From the NCBI GenBank assembly GCA_009908855.1, contig JAAAOM010000039.1, positions 1-32,842 on the forward strand: a stretch of 32,842 nt of DNA, read 5' to 3'. Source of the DNA: Bacteroidota bacterium (GTDB lineage: Bacteria > Bacteroidota > Bacteroidia > Bacteroidales > JAAAOM01). Shown one piece after another: positions 23,101 through 31,178 of the stretch; positions within the stretch are counted from its first letter, which is position 1, and each line of letters begins with the position of its first letter. A model generated the notes under the pieces. That model was not told the DNA's origin. It ran no database searches and saw only the letters and a list, made by a program, of their open reading frames with translations. A program made the translations under genes and the position numbers.

Positions 23101-24945
23101 TCAGCTAAAATTCTGCAGGTCATAAAAACTTTTGTATTTACCGTTTTTGTTAATCAGTACTTCATGCTTACCATGCTCCACAATATATCCGTTGTCCATT
23201 ACGTATATTTCATCGGCATGGGTAATGGTTGATAACCGATGTGCTATTACAATGGAAGTTCTGTTTTTCATCAGGTTTACCAATGCATCCTGAACGAGTT
23301 TTTCCGATTCGGTATCCAGTGCTGAGGTTGCTTCATCCAGGATTAGGATGGGGGGGTTTTTAAGTACAGCCCTGGCTATGCTTATTCGCTGTCGCTGGCC
23401 ACCTGACATTTTTCCGCCCCGATCACCAATATTGGTATGGTATCCTTGCTCGGTCTGAATTATAAATTCATGCGCATGTGCCACTTTGGCTGCATTCATT
23501 ACAGCTTCTTCACTTATGTTATCCACACCAAAAGCAATATTATTATAAAAAGTATCATTAAATAATATAGGTTCCTGGTTAACCACGCCCATCAAATTTC
23601 TTAAGTCCGATATTTTTAAGTGACGTATATCTTGTCCGTCAATAAAAATTTGTCCTTCAAGCACATCATAAAATCGCGGGATCATATCAACCAGTGTTGA
23701 CTTACCGGAACCCGACATGCCCACCAATGCAATGGTTTTGCCCTTGGGTATAGTCAGATTAATATTACTTAATACATGTTCTTTCTGGTATTTAAAATAT
23801 ACATTCCTGAATTCAATTTTCTCCCTGAAATCGGATACGGGAAGCGGGGCGGTGATCTCTGTAATAGATGATTCGGCTGACAGAATTTTATCGATCCTTT
23901 CCATGGATGCCATGCCTTTTTGTATGGTATACATGGCTTGTGAAAAGGCTTTGGCCGGATTGATGACATTATAAAATATACCCAGGTAACCGATGAATGC
24001 TTCGGGGCGTAAGGTGCTTTTTTCATTTAATATCAAACTACCGCCATACCAAAGTAAGCCCACCATTACCAATGTACCCAATAATTCACTTACCGGATGA
24101 GCCAGGAATCTTCTCCACATAATGCGGTTCATGATATGCCTGAACTCTTCGTTTTGTTTTGAAAACCGATTGTATTGCGTGTTTTCGGCATTGAATGCCT
24201 TGATAATCCGGAGTCCGGATAAGGTTTCCTCAATGGTTGAAAGAATTTCTCCCATTTTGTTCTGCCCGGCACGTGATCGTCGTTTTAAACTTTTACCAAT
24301 GCGACCTATTATATAACCGGCTATCGGAAAAAGTATAAAAACAAACAGGGTAAGCTGCCAGCTCATTATAATCATAGTAACCACTGACACAAGAATGATA
24401 ATGGGATTTTTAAAAAACATGTCCAGCGAATTCATGATGGAGATTTCTACCTCATTCACATCGCCGGTCATCCGCGCTATGATGTCTCCTTTCTTTTCTT
24501 CGGAATAAAACCCCAGGGGTAATCCAATTGATTTTTTGTATATCTGGTTTCTTATGTCCCGTACAACCCCATTTCTGATATAAACCATGAAAAAACTGCC
24601 CAGATAGGAAAAACTGGTTTTGAAAATTACAATTCCGACCATGAATATCCCCACGTAAATAAGAGCCGCCGATGCACCATTCTCAATGGTAATTCGGGCA
24701 ATGAGGCTGTTGAGGTTATTCATCAGCGCTTCTTTTAGGTCACCCATATTTTTCAAAGAAAAGGGTATATCTACATATTCACTTACCTCTTTGGGCGGGT
24801 TAAATAGAATCCGTAATACTGGTATTAAAGTAATAAACTGGAATATCCCAAATAACGCTCCCAGAAAATTGAATAATACATTGAGTACAACAGTTGTTTT
24901 ATAAGGGGGTAGGTATCTTTTTAATATTTTGAAAAAATCACGCAT
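23101..24945 (-). CDS. ABC exporter, MsbA-like half transporter
   Basis: This 614-residue protein fuses a six-helix membrane domain (about residues 15-320) with an ATPase domain. The ATPase carries Walker A GMSGSGKST, Q-loop VVNQEPILF, signature MSGGQRQRIS, Walker B ILILDEATSALD and H-loop IVIAHRLST. All catalytic residues are present. Homodimers of this type flip lipid-linked oligosaccharides or lipid A across the inner membrane, and some export drugs or peptides. Its place between two glycosyltransferase genes favours a lipid-linked glycan. It begins 63 bases after the GT2 gene and ends 8 bases before the GT-D gene, so all three probably share one transcript. The first 80 residues contain a long periplasmic loop (NPPKEVSEYVDIPF), seen in other Bacteroidota MsbA-like proteins. 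Confidence 0.9.
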   Translation of the reverse strand: MRDFFKILKRYLPPYKTTVVLNVLFNFLGALFGIFQFITLIPVLRILFNPPKEVSEYVDIPFSLKNMGDLKEALMNNLNSLIARITIENGASAALIYVGIFMVGIVIFKTSFSYLGSFFMVYIRNGVVRDIRNQIYKKSIGLPLGFYSEEKKGDIIARMTGDVNEVEISIMNSLDMFFKNPIIILVSVVTMIIMSWQLTLFVFILFPIAGYIIGRIGKSLKRRSRAGQNKMGEILSTIEETLSGLRIIKAFNAENTQYNRFSKQNEEFRHIMNRIMWRRFLAHPVSELLGTLVMVGLLWYGGSLILNEKSTLRPEAFIGYLGIFYNVINPAKAFSQAMYTIQKGMASMERIDKILSAESSITEITAPLPVSDFREKIEFRNVYFKYQKEHVLSNINLTIPKGKTIALVGMSGSGKSTLVDMIPRFYDVLEGQIFIDGQDIRHLKISDLRNLMGVVNQEPILFNDTFYNNIAFGVDNISEEAVMNAAKVAHAHEFIIQTEQGYHTNIGDRGGKMSGGQRQRISIARAVLKNPPILILDEATSALDTESEKLVQDALVNLMKNRTSIVIAHRLSTITHADEIYVMDNGYIVEHGKHEVLINKNGKYKSFYDLQNFS

Positions 24946-25008
24946 AAATCTTTCTTCGTTGGATGCAAATCGGTGCCTTTATTCTTAATACATTGCTCTA
25001 CATGGCAA

Positions 25009-25989
25009 TTATTCATTAATTATTTCTTTAATTTTATAGGTCTTCTTTTTTTGCGATTCGTAATAGGTTCGCATTTGTACTTCAGAAAAAATACCAATGG
25101 TAATAAACTGAATACCACCGAGGGTTAATAGCAATGCGAGTACCAGCAGTGGTTTTCCCCAAATATCATGACCTGCCATTTTTAATCCCAGTAAATATAA
25201 ATTAATCACCACACCCAGAAAAAAAATGGCAATACCTACTCCGCCAAACAGATGCATAGGTCGTTGAAGGTATTTTCGCATAAATATCATTAACAACAAA
25301 TCACTTGCCACGCGCAAAGTTCGGTTTAATCCGTATTTCGATTTGCCAAATTGACGGGAATGATGTTTAACCGGTACCTGGCTTATCCTGGCGCCTTGTA
25401 ATCTGGCCAATACGGGAATAAACCGGTGTAACTCACCATACAGACCGAGGTCTTTGGCTATATCGCTTCTGAATATCTTTAGTGTACAACCATAATCCCT
25501 TAACCGGACTCCTGTTAACCAGCGAATTAAAAAATTAGCCACTTTACTGGGTAATTTCCTGGCCAATGCTTTGTCCTGCCTGTTTAATCGTTCTCCTGCA
25601 ATCACATCGTTTTCACCTTCTTCAATAAGTTTCAGGAGCATTGGAATATCTTCCGGGTCGTTTTGTAAATCGCCATCCATGGTCACAATATATTCTCCTG
25701 AAGCATAATCAATGCCTGCCATCATGGCGGTACTTTGTCCGAAATTCCCGTAAAAATTAATGGCTTTTACCTGCTTGTTGGATATGGCATATTGTTTTAA
25801 CTCTAACCACGTATTATCCGTACTTCCATCGTTTACCAGTATAATTTCGTAGGGTATCGATTTGTTTTTTAGGGTAGAATCGATCCATGACAAAAGTTTG
25901 GGAACATTTTCTTCTTCATTATAAACCGGAATAACGATGGATAATTTAATGGCCATTGCAGGTTGTTCGTATTTGTTTTTTTGGCGCAT
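25009..25989 (-). CDS. GtrB/ArnC-like undecaprenyl-phosphate glycosyltransferase (GT2)
   Basis: A GT2 domain with LSIVIPVYNEEENVPKL, ILVNDGSTDNT and YIVTMDGDLQNDPEDIP (the DxD metal site) is followed by LARKLPSKVANFLIRWLTGVRLRDYGC and HSRQFGKSKYGL. At the C-terminus are two membrane helices (about residues 240-265 and 275-300). This is the layout of GtrB, ArnC and related enzymes that move a sugar from a nucleotide to undecaprenyl phosphate. The ORF starts at 25989. A second ATG at 25956 (MAIKLS) starts just before the first strand and may be the true one. It heads the glycan cluster with the ABC exporter and the GT-D enzyme. Confidence 0.9.
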   Translation of the reverse strand: MRQKNKYEQPAMAIKLSIVIPVYNEEENVPKLLSWIDSTLKNKSIPYEIILVNDGSTDNTWLELKQYAISNKQVKAINFYGNFGQSTAMMAGIDYASGEYIVTMDGDLQNDPEDIPMLLKLIEEGENDVIAGERLNRQDKALARKLPSKVANFLIRWLTGVRLRDYGCTLKIFRSDIAKDLGLYGELHRFIPVLARLQGARISQVPVKHHSRQFGKSKYGLNRTLRVASDLLLMIFMRKYLQRPMHLFGGVGIAIFFLGVVINLYLLGLKMAGHDIWGKPLLVLALLLTLGGIQFITIGIFSEVQMRTYYESQKKKTYKIKEIINE

Positions 25990-26016
25990 AAAGATAGAAA
26001 AATTAAATATGGTAGC

Positions 26017-26033
26017 GTTTACTAAATGTAAAC
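26017..26033. promoter_or_regulatory. Inverted repeat in front of the XylR-like gene, possible operator
   Basis: GTTTAC at 26017-26022 and GTAAAC at 26028-26033 are perfect complements with a 5-base spacer. The site lies between the divergent GT2 gene and the broken XylR-like gene (ATG 26067), where an autoregulatory or divergent operator would be expected. Binding is not shown, and a 6-bp repeat may also be chance. Confidence 0.4.
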
Positions 26034-26066
26034 AACCTTTTTTTGGATATATTTATAGTAACATTT

Positions 26067-26566
26067 ATGCCAATCAGACCCCTGAGAATAATATTGCTAA
26101 TAAATACCGACCGTGGTTTTGAAAGAGGTATCATGCGGGGTATAACCCGGTATGCACATATTCAGGGCACATGGGAGTTTTATCGTTATTCACCCTTCTA
26201 TCGACGACCTTGGGAAGGGGAAAATATTCTCGTTCGAATAAAAAGGTGGAGAGCTGATGGGATTATTATGCGTGAAAATAAATTAATGAAGGAAATTCTT
26301 AAACTCGGTATTCCTGCTATTGTTTCTCCTTATTTATCCCTGGATATGGATGCACCCGTTGTGATGGCTAATGATGAACAAATAGGTATAAAAGGGGCCG
26401 AATATTTTCTGAACACACCCATCGAAAACCTTGTTGCCATGATTAATGCAATTCATAAGTTTAACGGGACGTAGTTCAAACAGATGTTCTTAAACATCTG
26501 AATGTGAATATGGCAGATTTGGATAAAAAATGGAATAGTTTTAATTTTGAGAAAATTAATAGATAA
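26067..26566 (+). pseudogene. Broken XylR-like sugar regulator fused to the tail of another lost gene
   Basis: From ATG 26067 the frame reads as the N-terminal sensor half of a XylR-type (LacI-like sensor) regulator: RIILLINTDRGFERGIMRG, then WRADGIIMRENKLMKEIL, and VVMANDEQIGIKGAEYFL. It breaks off at about residue 115 (near 26412). No sensor C-lobe and no AraC-type DNA-binding domain follow. The next in-frame piece (TPIENLVAMINAIHKFNGT) ends at a TAG at 26472. A second reading frame resumes at 26471 and continues VVQTDVLKHLNVNMADLDKK to a TAA at 26564, only three bases before the next gene. The second part looks like the end of an unrelated protein. Its IENLVAMINAI run recalls the C-terminus of uroporphyrinogen-decarboxylase-like methyltransferases, though weakly. 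A large deletion joining two genes plus a frameshift explains this best. An assembly error is the alternative. Confidence 0.7.
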
Positions 26567-26569
26567 CAT

Positions 26570-27448
26570 ATGCAGGTAATTACTAATGCTATAAAAAACG
26601 GTAATGTTTTGGTTTCCGACGGAGCCTGGGGTACATCGCTTCACCAAAAAGGACTTTCAGGTGATGAATGTCCTGAGTTATGGAACCTGGAACACGAAGA
26701 TAAGGTATATGAAACAGCCAAAAGTTTTGTCGATGCCGGTTCAAAACTGATACTTACAAACAGTTTCGGTGCCAATCCGGCCAAACTTAAAGGGTATAAC
26801 CTTCAGGACAAGACTTATGAAATAAATTACCAGGCAGCTAAGATTTCCCGTCGCGCTGCCGGTGATAATGTATTTGTCCTGGGTTCAATAGGTCCAACCG
26901 GTAAGATGCTGATGATGGAAGAAATTACGGAAGAGGAAATGTATGAAGGGTTTAAAACCCAGGCCAAAGGATTGGTTGATGGTGGTGCAAATGCCATCCT
27001 TATTGAGACCATGTCGGATCTGGAAGAAGCAAAAATTGCGTTAAATGCGGCCAAACAAAACACATCGGTTGAAGTTATTGTTACCATGACATTTGAAAAA
27101 TCAGTGGATGATAATTATCATACCATGATGGGCATTACCCCCACAGATGCCACCCATACTCTTATGAATGAGGGTGTGGATATTATCGGTGCCAATTGCG
27201 GCAATGGTATTGAAGGGATGATTGGTATTGTAAAAGAAATCAGGTCTGTAGCAAAGGATATCCCTGTACTTATACATGCAAATGCCGGAATTCCGGAATA
27301 CCGCGATGGCCGGACCGTGTTTCCTGAATCCCCCGAAGAAATGGCAGGATATGTTACCAGGTTAGTGGATGCCGGTGCAAATATTGTTGGTGGATGCTGT
27401 GGAACCACTCCTGAGCACATTCGTCATATTGCCGATAAATTACAGTGA
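26570..27448 (+). CDS. Homocysteine S-methyltransferase domain protein
   Basis: This 292-residue protein is a complete Hcy-binding TIM barrel: VLVSDGAWGTSLHQKGL at the start, LTNSFGANPAKL, SIGPTG, and the zinc/homocysteine site formed by the Cys in IGANCGNG and the double Cys in VGGCCGTTPEHI. It equals the first domain of cobalamin-dependent MetH without the folate, corrinoid and activation domains. Alone it may use S-methylmethionine or a separate methyl-corrinoid protein as donor. The gene 63 bases downstream codes for a free-standing MetH activation domain, which strongly suggests a split cobalamin methionine synthase. The ATG is three bases after the end of the decayed upstream reading frame, so it once followed another gene closely. 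Confidence 0.9.
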   Translation: MQVITNAIKNGNVLVSDGAWGTSLHQKGLSGDECPELWNLEHEDKVYETAKSFVDAGSKLILTNSFGANPAKLKGYNLQDKTYEINYQAAKISRRAAGDNVFVLGSIGPTGKMLMMEEITEEEMYEGFKTQAKGLVDGGANAILIETMSDLEEAKIALNAAKQNTSVEVIVTMTFEKSVDDNYHTMMGITPTDATHTLMNEGVDIIGANCGNGIEGMIGIVKEIRSVAKDIPVLIHANAGIPEYRDGRTVFPESPEEMAGYVTRLVDAGANIVGGCCGTTPEHIRHIADKLQ

Positions 27449-27511
27449 ATCATTGAGCCGGATTCTTCCGGTCTCATAAATATATGATTTATCTCAATCC
27501 AAACCAGCATA

Positions 27512-28213
27512 ATGCTTAATACATTCGATTACAATATTACCGATCTTTCTATAAATATGCGCGACATAGCCATAGGTATGGCTTACGAAGGCAATGAACC
27601 GGAAGAACCGTATATTTCTATCGCACATGAAATGATTGAAAAGATAAAATCGGAATGTGATATCCGGGGTGGGTATGTTGTGCATGAGAAAGTTCAGTTT
27701 AATAAAGAAGATTTAACCCTGGAAACAGAAGTTGGGCGTTTTAATGTCGGAAAAATTGTTTTTCATCAGATGAAGAAATCTGAACAGATTGCCTTTTTTG
27801 CCTGCACTGCGGGTAAAGGCATTGATGTACTATCCAGGAAAATGATGAACCAGGGAGATATAATAGAAGGTTATATGATTGATATCATCGGTACTATTAT
27901 TGTTGAAAAGGCAATGGACAGGGTGCAGCAAGTTCTACAGGAGCAGATGAAGGATAATCAATTGAAAATAACGAATCGTTATAGTCCTGGTTACTGCAAT
28001 TGGGATGTAGCTGAACAACACAAACTTTTTTCAATGTTTCCTCAGGATTTTTGTGGCATTTCGCTAACTGATAGTGCGTTAATGAATCCTGTTAAATCGG
28101 TGAGTGGCATTATTGGAATTGGCAAAGATGTAAATTACAACCCATACACCTGCAATTTTTGCGACCGTACATCTTGTATTTACCGCAATAAAAAGGTTAA
28201 ATCACGGGCTTAA
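27512..28213 (+). CDS. Free-standing MetH-type activation domain (vitamin B12-dependent methionine synthase activation)
   Basis: This 233-residue protein corresponds to the C-terminal reactivation domain of MetH. Typical elements are FFACTAGKGIDVLSRKMM, the core NRYSPGYCNWDVAEQHKLF that binds SAM near the corrinoid, SLTDSALMNPVKSVSGIIGIG, and a C-terminal Cys cluster YTCNFCDRTSCIYR. The Cys cluster is seen in standalone versions, not in classical MetH, and might hold a metal or Fe-S cluster. In MetH this domain takes part in reductive remethylation of inactive cobalamin. As a separate protein next to a homocysteine methyltransferase, it probably serves a corrinoid protein encoded elsewhere, together with a RACo-like reactivase such as the one at 11875. 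That link is inference. Confidence 0.85.
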   Translation: MLNTFDYNITDLSINMRDIAIGMAYEGNEPEEPYISIAHEMIEKIKSECDIRGGYVVHEKVQFNKEDLTLETEVGRFNVGKIVFHQMKKSEQIAFFACTAGKGIDVLSRKMMNQGDIIEGYMIDIIGTIIVEKAMDRVQQVLQEQMKDNQLKITNRYSPGYCNWDVAEQHKLFSMFPQDFCGISLTDSALMNPVKSVSGIIGIGKDVNYNPYTCNFCDRTSCIYRNKKVKSRA

Positions 28214-28224
28214 TACAAAAGATT

Positions 28225-29568
28225 TTATAAACCAGTATAATTAAACGGAGATATTTGCTTTAGTTCCTCTTTAATATTTTCGGCAATATTTAAATGATCA
28301 ATGAAACGGATAAATTTCTCCTGATTCATTTTTTCGTTGGTGCGGGTAAGCTCTTTTAATAGTTCATACGGGTTTGCAATACCTTCACGTCGTAATATTG
28401 TTTGAATACCTTCGGCCACCACTACCCAGTTGTTTTCAAGATCGTCTGCAATGGCCTGTTTGTTCACGATTAGTTTGTTAAGTCCCTTGTTTAAAGAGTC
28501 AAACGCCAACAGTGTATGTGCTATGGGAACGCCGATGTTACGCAGTACGGTTGAATCGGTCAGGTCTCTTTGCAATCGCGACACCGGGAGTTTGGCTGAC
28601 AGATGTTCAAACAGGGCATTGGCCAGCCCCAAATTGCCCTCAGCATTTTCAAAATCTATAGGATTTACTTTATGGGGCATGGTGGACGAACCAATTTCTC
28701 CATCTTTTAGTTTTTGTTTAAAATAATCCATTGATATGTAACTCCAGATATCCCTGGATAGGTCTGTCAGGATTGTATTGATCCGCTTTAATGCATCGAA
28801 TGATGAGGCCAGGTTATCGTAATGTTCTATTTGTGTAGTGGTTTGGGATCGTTTTAAATGCAATTTCCTGCTCACAAATGCATCTCCAAACTGTGCCCAG
28901 TTAACCGTAGGATAGGCCACCAAATGGGCATTGAAATTGCCGGTAGCGCCTCCAAACTTTGCGTTAAACGGTATTTTTGATAATTGACGTTTTTGCTCGT
29001 ACAACCGCTCAACAAAAACATACAATTCTTTTCCCAATCGGGTAGGAGATGCCGGTTGTCCATGTGTTCGGGCAAGCATGGGGATTTCTTTCCAAAGCTG
29101 AACTTTTTCATTTAGTAATTCCAGCAAATTGTCCAGCACAGGAAAATAATCGTTGTACAAGGCATCTTTATAAGATAGCGGTATGGCTGTATTATTAATA
29201 TCCTGTGAGGTCAGGCCAAAATGCACAAATTCTTTAATTTTCCCGAAATTCAGGCCGTCCAGTTTTTCTTTAATATAGTATTCAACAGCTTTTACATCGT
29301 GATTGGTTGTTTTTTCGATTTCCTTTACTTTTTCAGCGTCCTGATGGGTGAATGTATTATAAACTGACCGCAATGCTTCTGCATCAACAAATTGATATTC
29401 CATTAACTGTGGTAGTGGCAGTTCGCACAGCGCTATTAAATATTCAATTTCCACCATTATCCTGTACTTTATCAGTGCACTCTCGGAAAAATAGTTGCTG
29501 AGATTTTCAACCTTCGAACGGTACCGTCCATCTATTGGTGATATGGCTGTTAATGCCGATAATTTCAT
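28225..29568 (-). CDS. purB: Adenylosuccinate lyase
   Basis: This 447-residue protein has the fumarase/aspartase superfamily layout: SPIDGRYRSKVENLSNYFSE at the N-terminus, LTSQDINNTA, ARTHGQPASPTRLGKE with the catalytic-region His, and the signature GSSTMPHKVNPIDFENAEG carrying the catalytic Ser loop. It cleaves adenylosuccinate to AMP and fumarate, and SAICAR to AICAR, in purine synthesis. The start MKLSALTAISPIDGRY and overall length match the E. coli-like PurB group (about 456 residues). It is a single gene, convergent with the methionine cluster, with a candidate -7 element 31 bases upstream. Confidence 0.96.
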   Translation of the reverse strand: MKLSALTAISPIDGRYRSKVENLSNYFSESALIKYRIMVEIEYLIALCELPLPQLMEYQFVDAEALRSVYNTFTHQDAEKVKEIEKTTNHDVKAVEYYIKEKLDGLNFGKIKEFVHFGLTSQDINNTAIPLSYKDALYNDYFPVLDNLLELLNEKVQLWKEIPMLARTHGQPASPTRLGKELYVFVERLYEQKRQLSKIPFNAKFGGATGNFNAHLVAYPTVNWAQFGDAFVSRKLHLKRSQTTTQIEHYDNLASSFDALKRINTILTDLSRDIWSYISMDYFKQKLKDGEIGSSTMPHKVNPIDFENAEGNLGLANALFEHLSAKLPVSRLQRDLTDSTVLRNIGVPIAHTLLAFDSLNKGLNKLIVNKQAIADDLENNWVVVAEGIQTILRREGIANPYELLKELTRTNEKMNQEKFIRFIDHLNIAENIKEELKQISPFNYTGL

Positions 29569-29598
29569 TGTATGTTACTTTAATTCTTAAATAAATCA

Positions 29599-29606
29599 CA
29601 AAAGTA
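29599..29606 (-). promoter_or_regulatory. Candidate -7 element of purB
   Basis: On the minus strand this reads TACTTTTG, an exact match to TAnnTTTG, 31 bases before the purB start. No -33 TTTG at the usual distance was found. No purine riboswitch-like structure is visible. Confidence 0.45.
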
Positions 29607-29723
29607 AAAATTTATCTAATTCTGTTTTATCCTAATTTCCACAACGGATTAATAAATAACAATTCAAACTGTTGCGGTAAATAGATAAGAAATGAATATT
29701 TTAGTGTTTTTAAAATTTACAGG

Positions 29724-31169
29724 ATGTATAAAGACTATAATCAGCAAAATAAATTGGGTAAAATACTGATATTGACGTTAATATCTTTATGGTTTATATC
29801 GGCAGATACGCTGGATAATACCGAAACCCAAACCGAAATTGAGAATGATAAAACCATTGTGTATACATTTCCCATTAAACAAGATATTGTTCCTTCAGCG
29901 TTGCGTTTTACCCAACGGGCATTTGAAGAAGCGCAACAGCTAAAGGCTGATTATATTATCATCCACATGAATACCTATGGTGGTATGGTAAACATTGCTG
30001 ATTCCATTCGTACAAAAATTCTTAATAGTACCATACCGATATTTGTTTTTATCGATAACAATGCTGCTTCAGCCGGAGCACTGATATCCATTGCATGCGA
30101 TAGTATTTATATACGCAGTGGCGGCAATATTGGTGCAGCCACGGTTGTTAATCAAACCGGTGAAGAGATGCCTGATAAATATCAGTCCTATATGCGTTCT
30201 ACCATGCGCAGCACAGCCGAATCGCACGGGGCAGATACAATTATTCAGGGCAACGACACGATCATAAAATGGCATCGTGATCCGAAAATAGCCGAGGCAA
30301 TGGTAGACGCATCAGTTGAAATACCGGGTATCAGTGAAAAAGGTAAGGTGCTTACATTTACAGCCCGTGAAGCCCTTGAAAATGGTTATGCCGAGGGAAT
30401 TGCTGAAAATATTTCTGAAGTGCTTGATCTGGCGCAGATTGAGGATTACGAATTAAAAAAATATGAGGTATCCGGTCTGGATAGGGTTATTGCCTTCCTT
30501 ATGAGCCCTGTTTTACAAGGTGTATTGATTATGATAATTTTAGGTGGTATTTATTTTGAACTGCAATCACCGGGTATTGGATTTCCCATTGGCGCGGCGG
30601 CTCTTGCTGCTGTTCTTTACTTTGCACCGCTCTATCTTGAAGGGCTGGCCGAGAATTGGGAACTGTTACTGTTCTTTGCCGGAATTGTTCTGCTGGTCGT
30701 CGAAATTTTTGTGATTCCCGGATTTGGGGTGGCCGGAATTGCAGGTGTGTTTTTTATGATTGCCGGATTAACCATGGCCATGATCGATAATATTGTTTTT
30801 GAGTTGGACTTGGGACTGGCAATAAATATGCTTATCCGGTCGTTGTTGATTGTGGTTGGATCATTATTTACATCCATACTGCTGGCCATTGTTTTTAGTA
30901 AACAGGCCTTTCGGTTTTCTGGTTTAAATATGGTGTTAAACAGTACACAGGAAAAAGAAGAAGGATATACAACCTCCGATAATACATACAAACAATTATT
31001 GGGAAAAACTGGTGTCGCTTATACCGTCCTTCGTCCGTCAGGTAAAGTTGAAATTGAGGATGATATTTATTATGCAACTGCCGAAATAGGATATATTGAC
31101 AAAGGCGATAAAGTGAAAGTAACCCGTTATTCCACTTCACAGATATTTGTGATAAAACAGAGCGAATAG
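29724..31169 (+). CDS. NfeD-family membrane-bound serine protease (ClpP class)
   Basis: This 481-residue protein has an N-terminal signal/anchor (residues 11-27). A ClpP-class periplasmic protease domain follows (about 45-240) with HMNTYGGMVNIADSI and the nucleophile motif DNNAASAGALIS, in which Ser116 is the likely catalytic residue, then GGNIGAATVV. Four or five membrane helices span about 255-395. An OB-fold NfeD domain closes the protein (GKTGVAYTVLRPSGKVEIED, YIDKGDKVKVTRY). This is the long NfeD form, which is usually paired with a stomatin/SPFH protein whose C-terminus it cuts. No stomatin gene lies next to it here. Its role is membrane quality control. The mltG gene follows 9 bases downstream, so the two are likely one operon. 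Confidence 0.92.
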   Translation: MYKDYNQQNKLGKILILTLISLWFISADTLDNTETQTEIENDKTIVYTFPIKQDIVPSALRFTQRAFEEAQQLKADYIIIHMNTYGGMVNIADSIRTKILNSTIPIFVFIDNNAASAGALISIACDSIYIRSGGNIGAATVVNQTGEEMPDKYQSYMRSTMRSTAESHGADTIIQGNDTIIKWHRDPKIAEAMVDASVEIPGISEKGKVLTFTAREALENGYAEGIAENISEVLDLAQIEDYELKKYEVSGLDRVIAFLMSPVLQGVLIMIILGGIYFELQSPGIGFPIGAAALAAVLYFAPLYLEGLAENWELLLFFAGIVLLVVEIFVIPGFGVAGIAGVFFMIAGLTMAMIDNIVFELDLGLAINMLIRSLLIVVGSLFTSILLAIVFSKQAFRFSGLNMVLNSTQEKEEGYTTSDNTYKQLLGKTGVAYTVLRPSGKVEIEDDIYYATAEIGYIDKGDKVKVTRYSTSQIFVIKQSE

Positions 31170-31178
31170 AAGAGTAGA

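Noticed and set aside
26453..26647. 64-codon minus-strand frame across the scar and the methyltransferase start
   Set aside because: No domain and no promoter. It covers the start of a clearly conserved gene.
27118..27420. 100-codon open frame on the minus strand within the homocysteine methyltransferase gene
   Set aside because: Shadow of a well-conserved gene. No start signal, and Ile/Ser/Pro-rich low-complexity content.
30632..30991. 119-codon minus-strand frame inside nfeD
   Set aside because: Antisense to the membrane helices of NfeD. No independent evidence.
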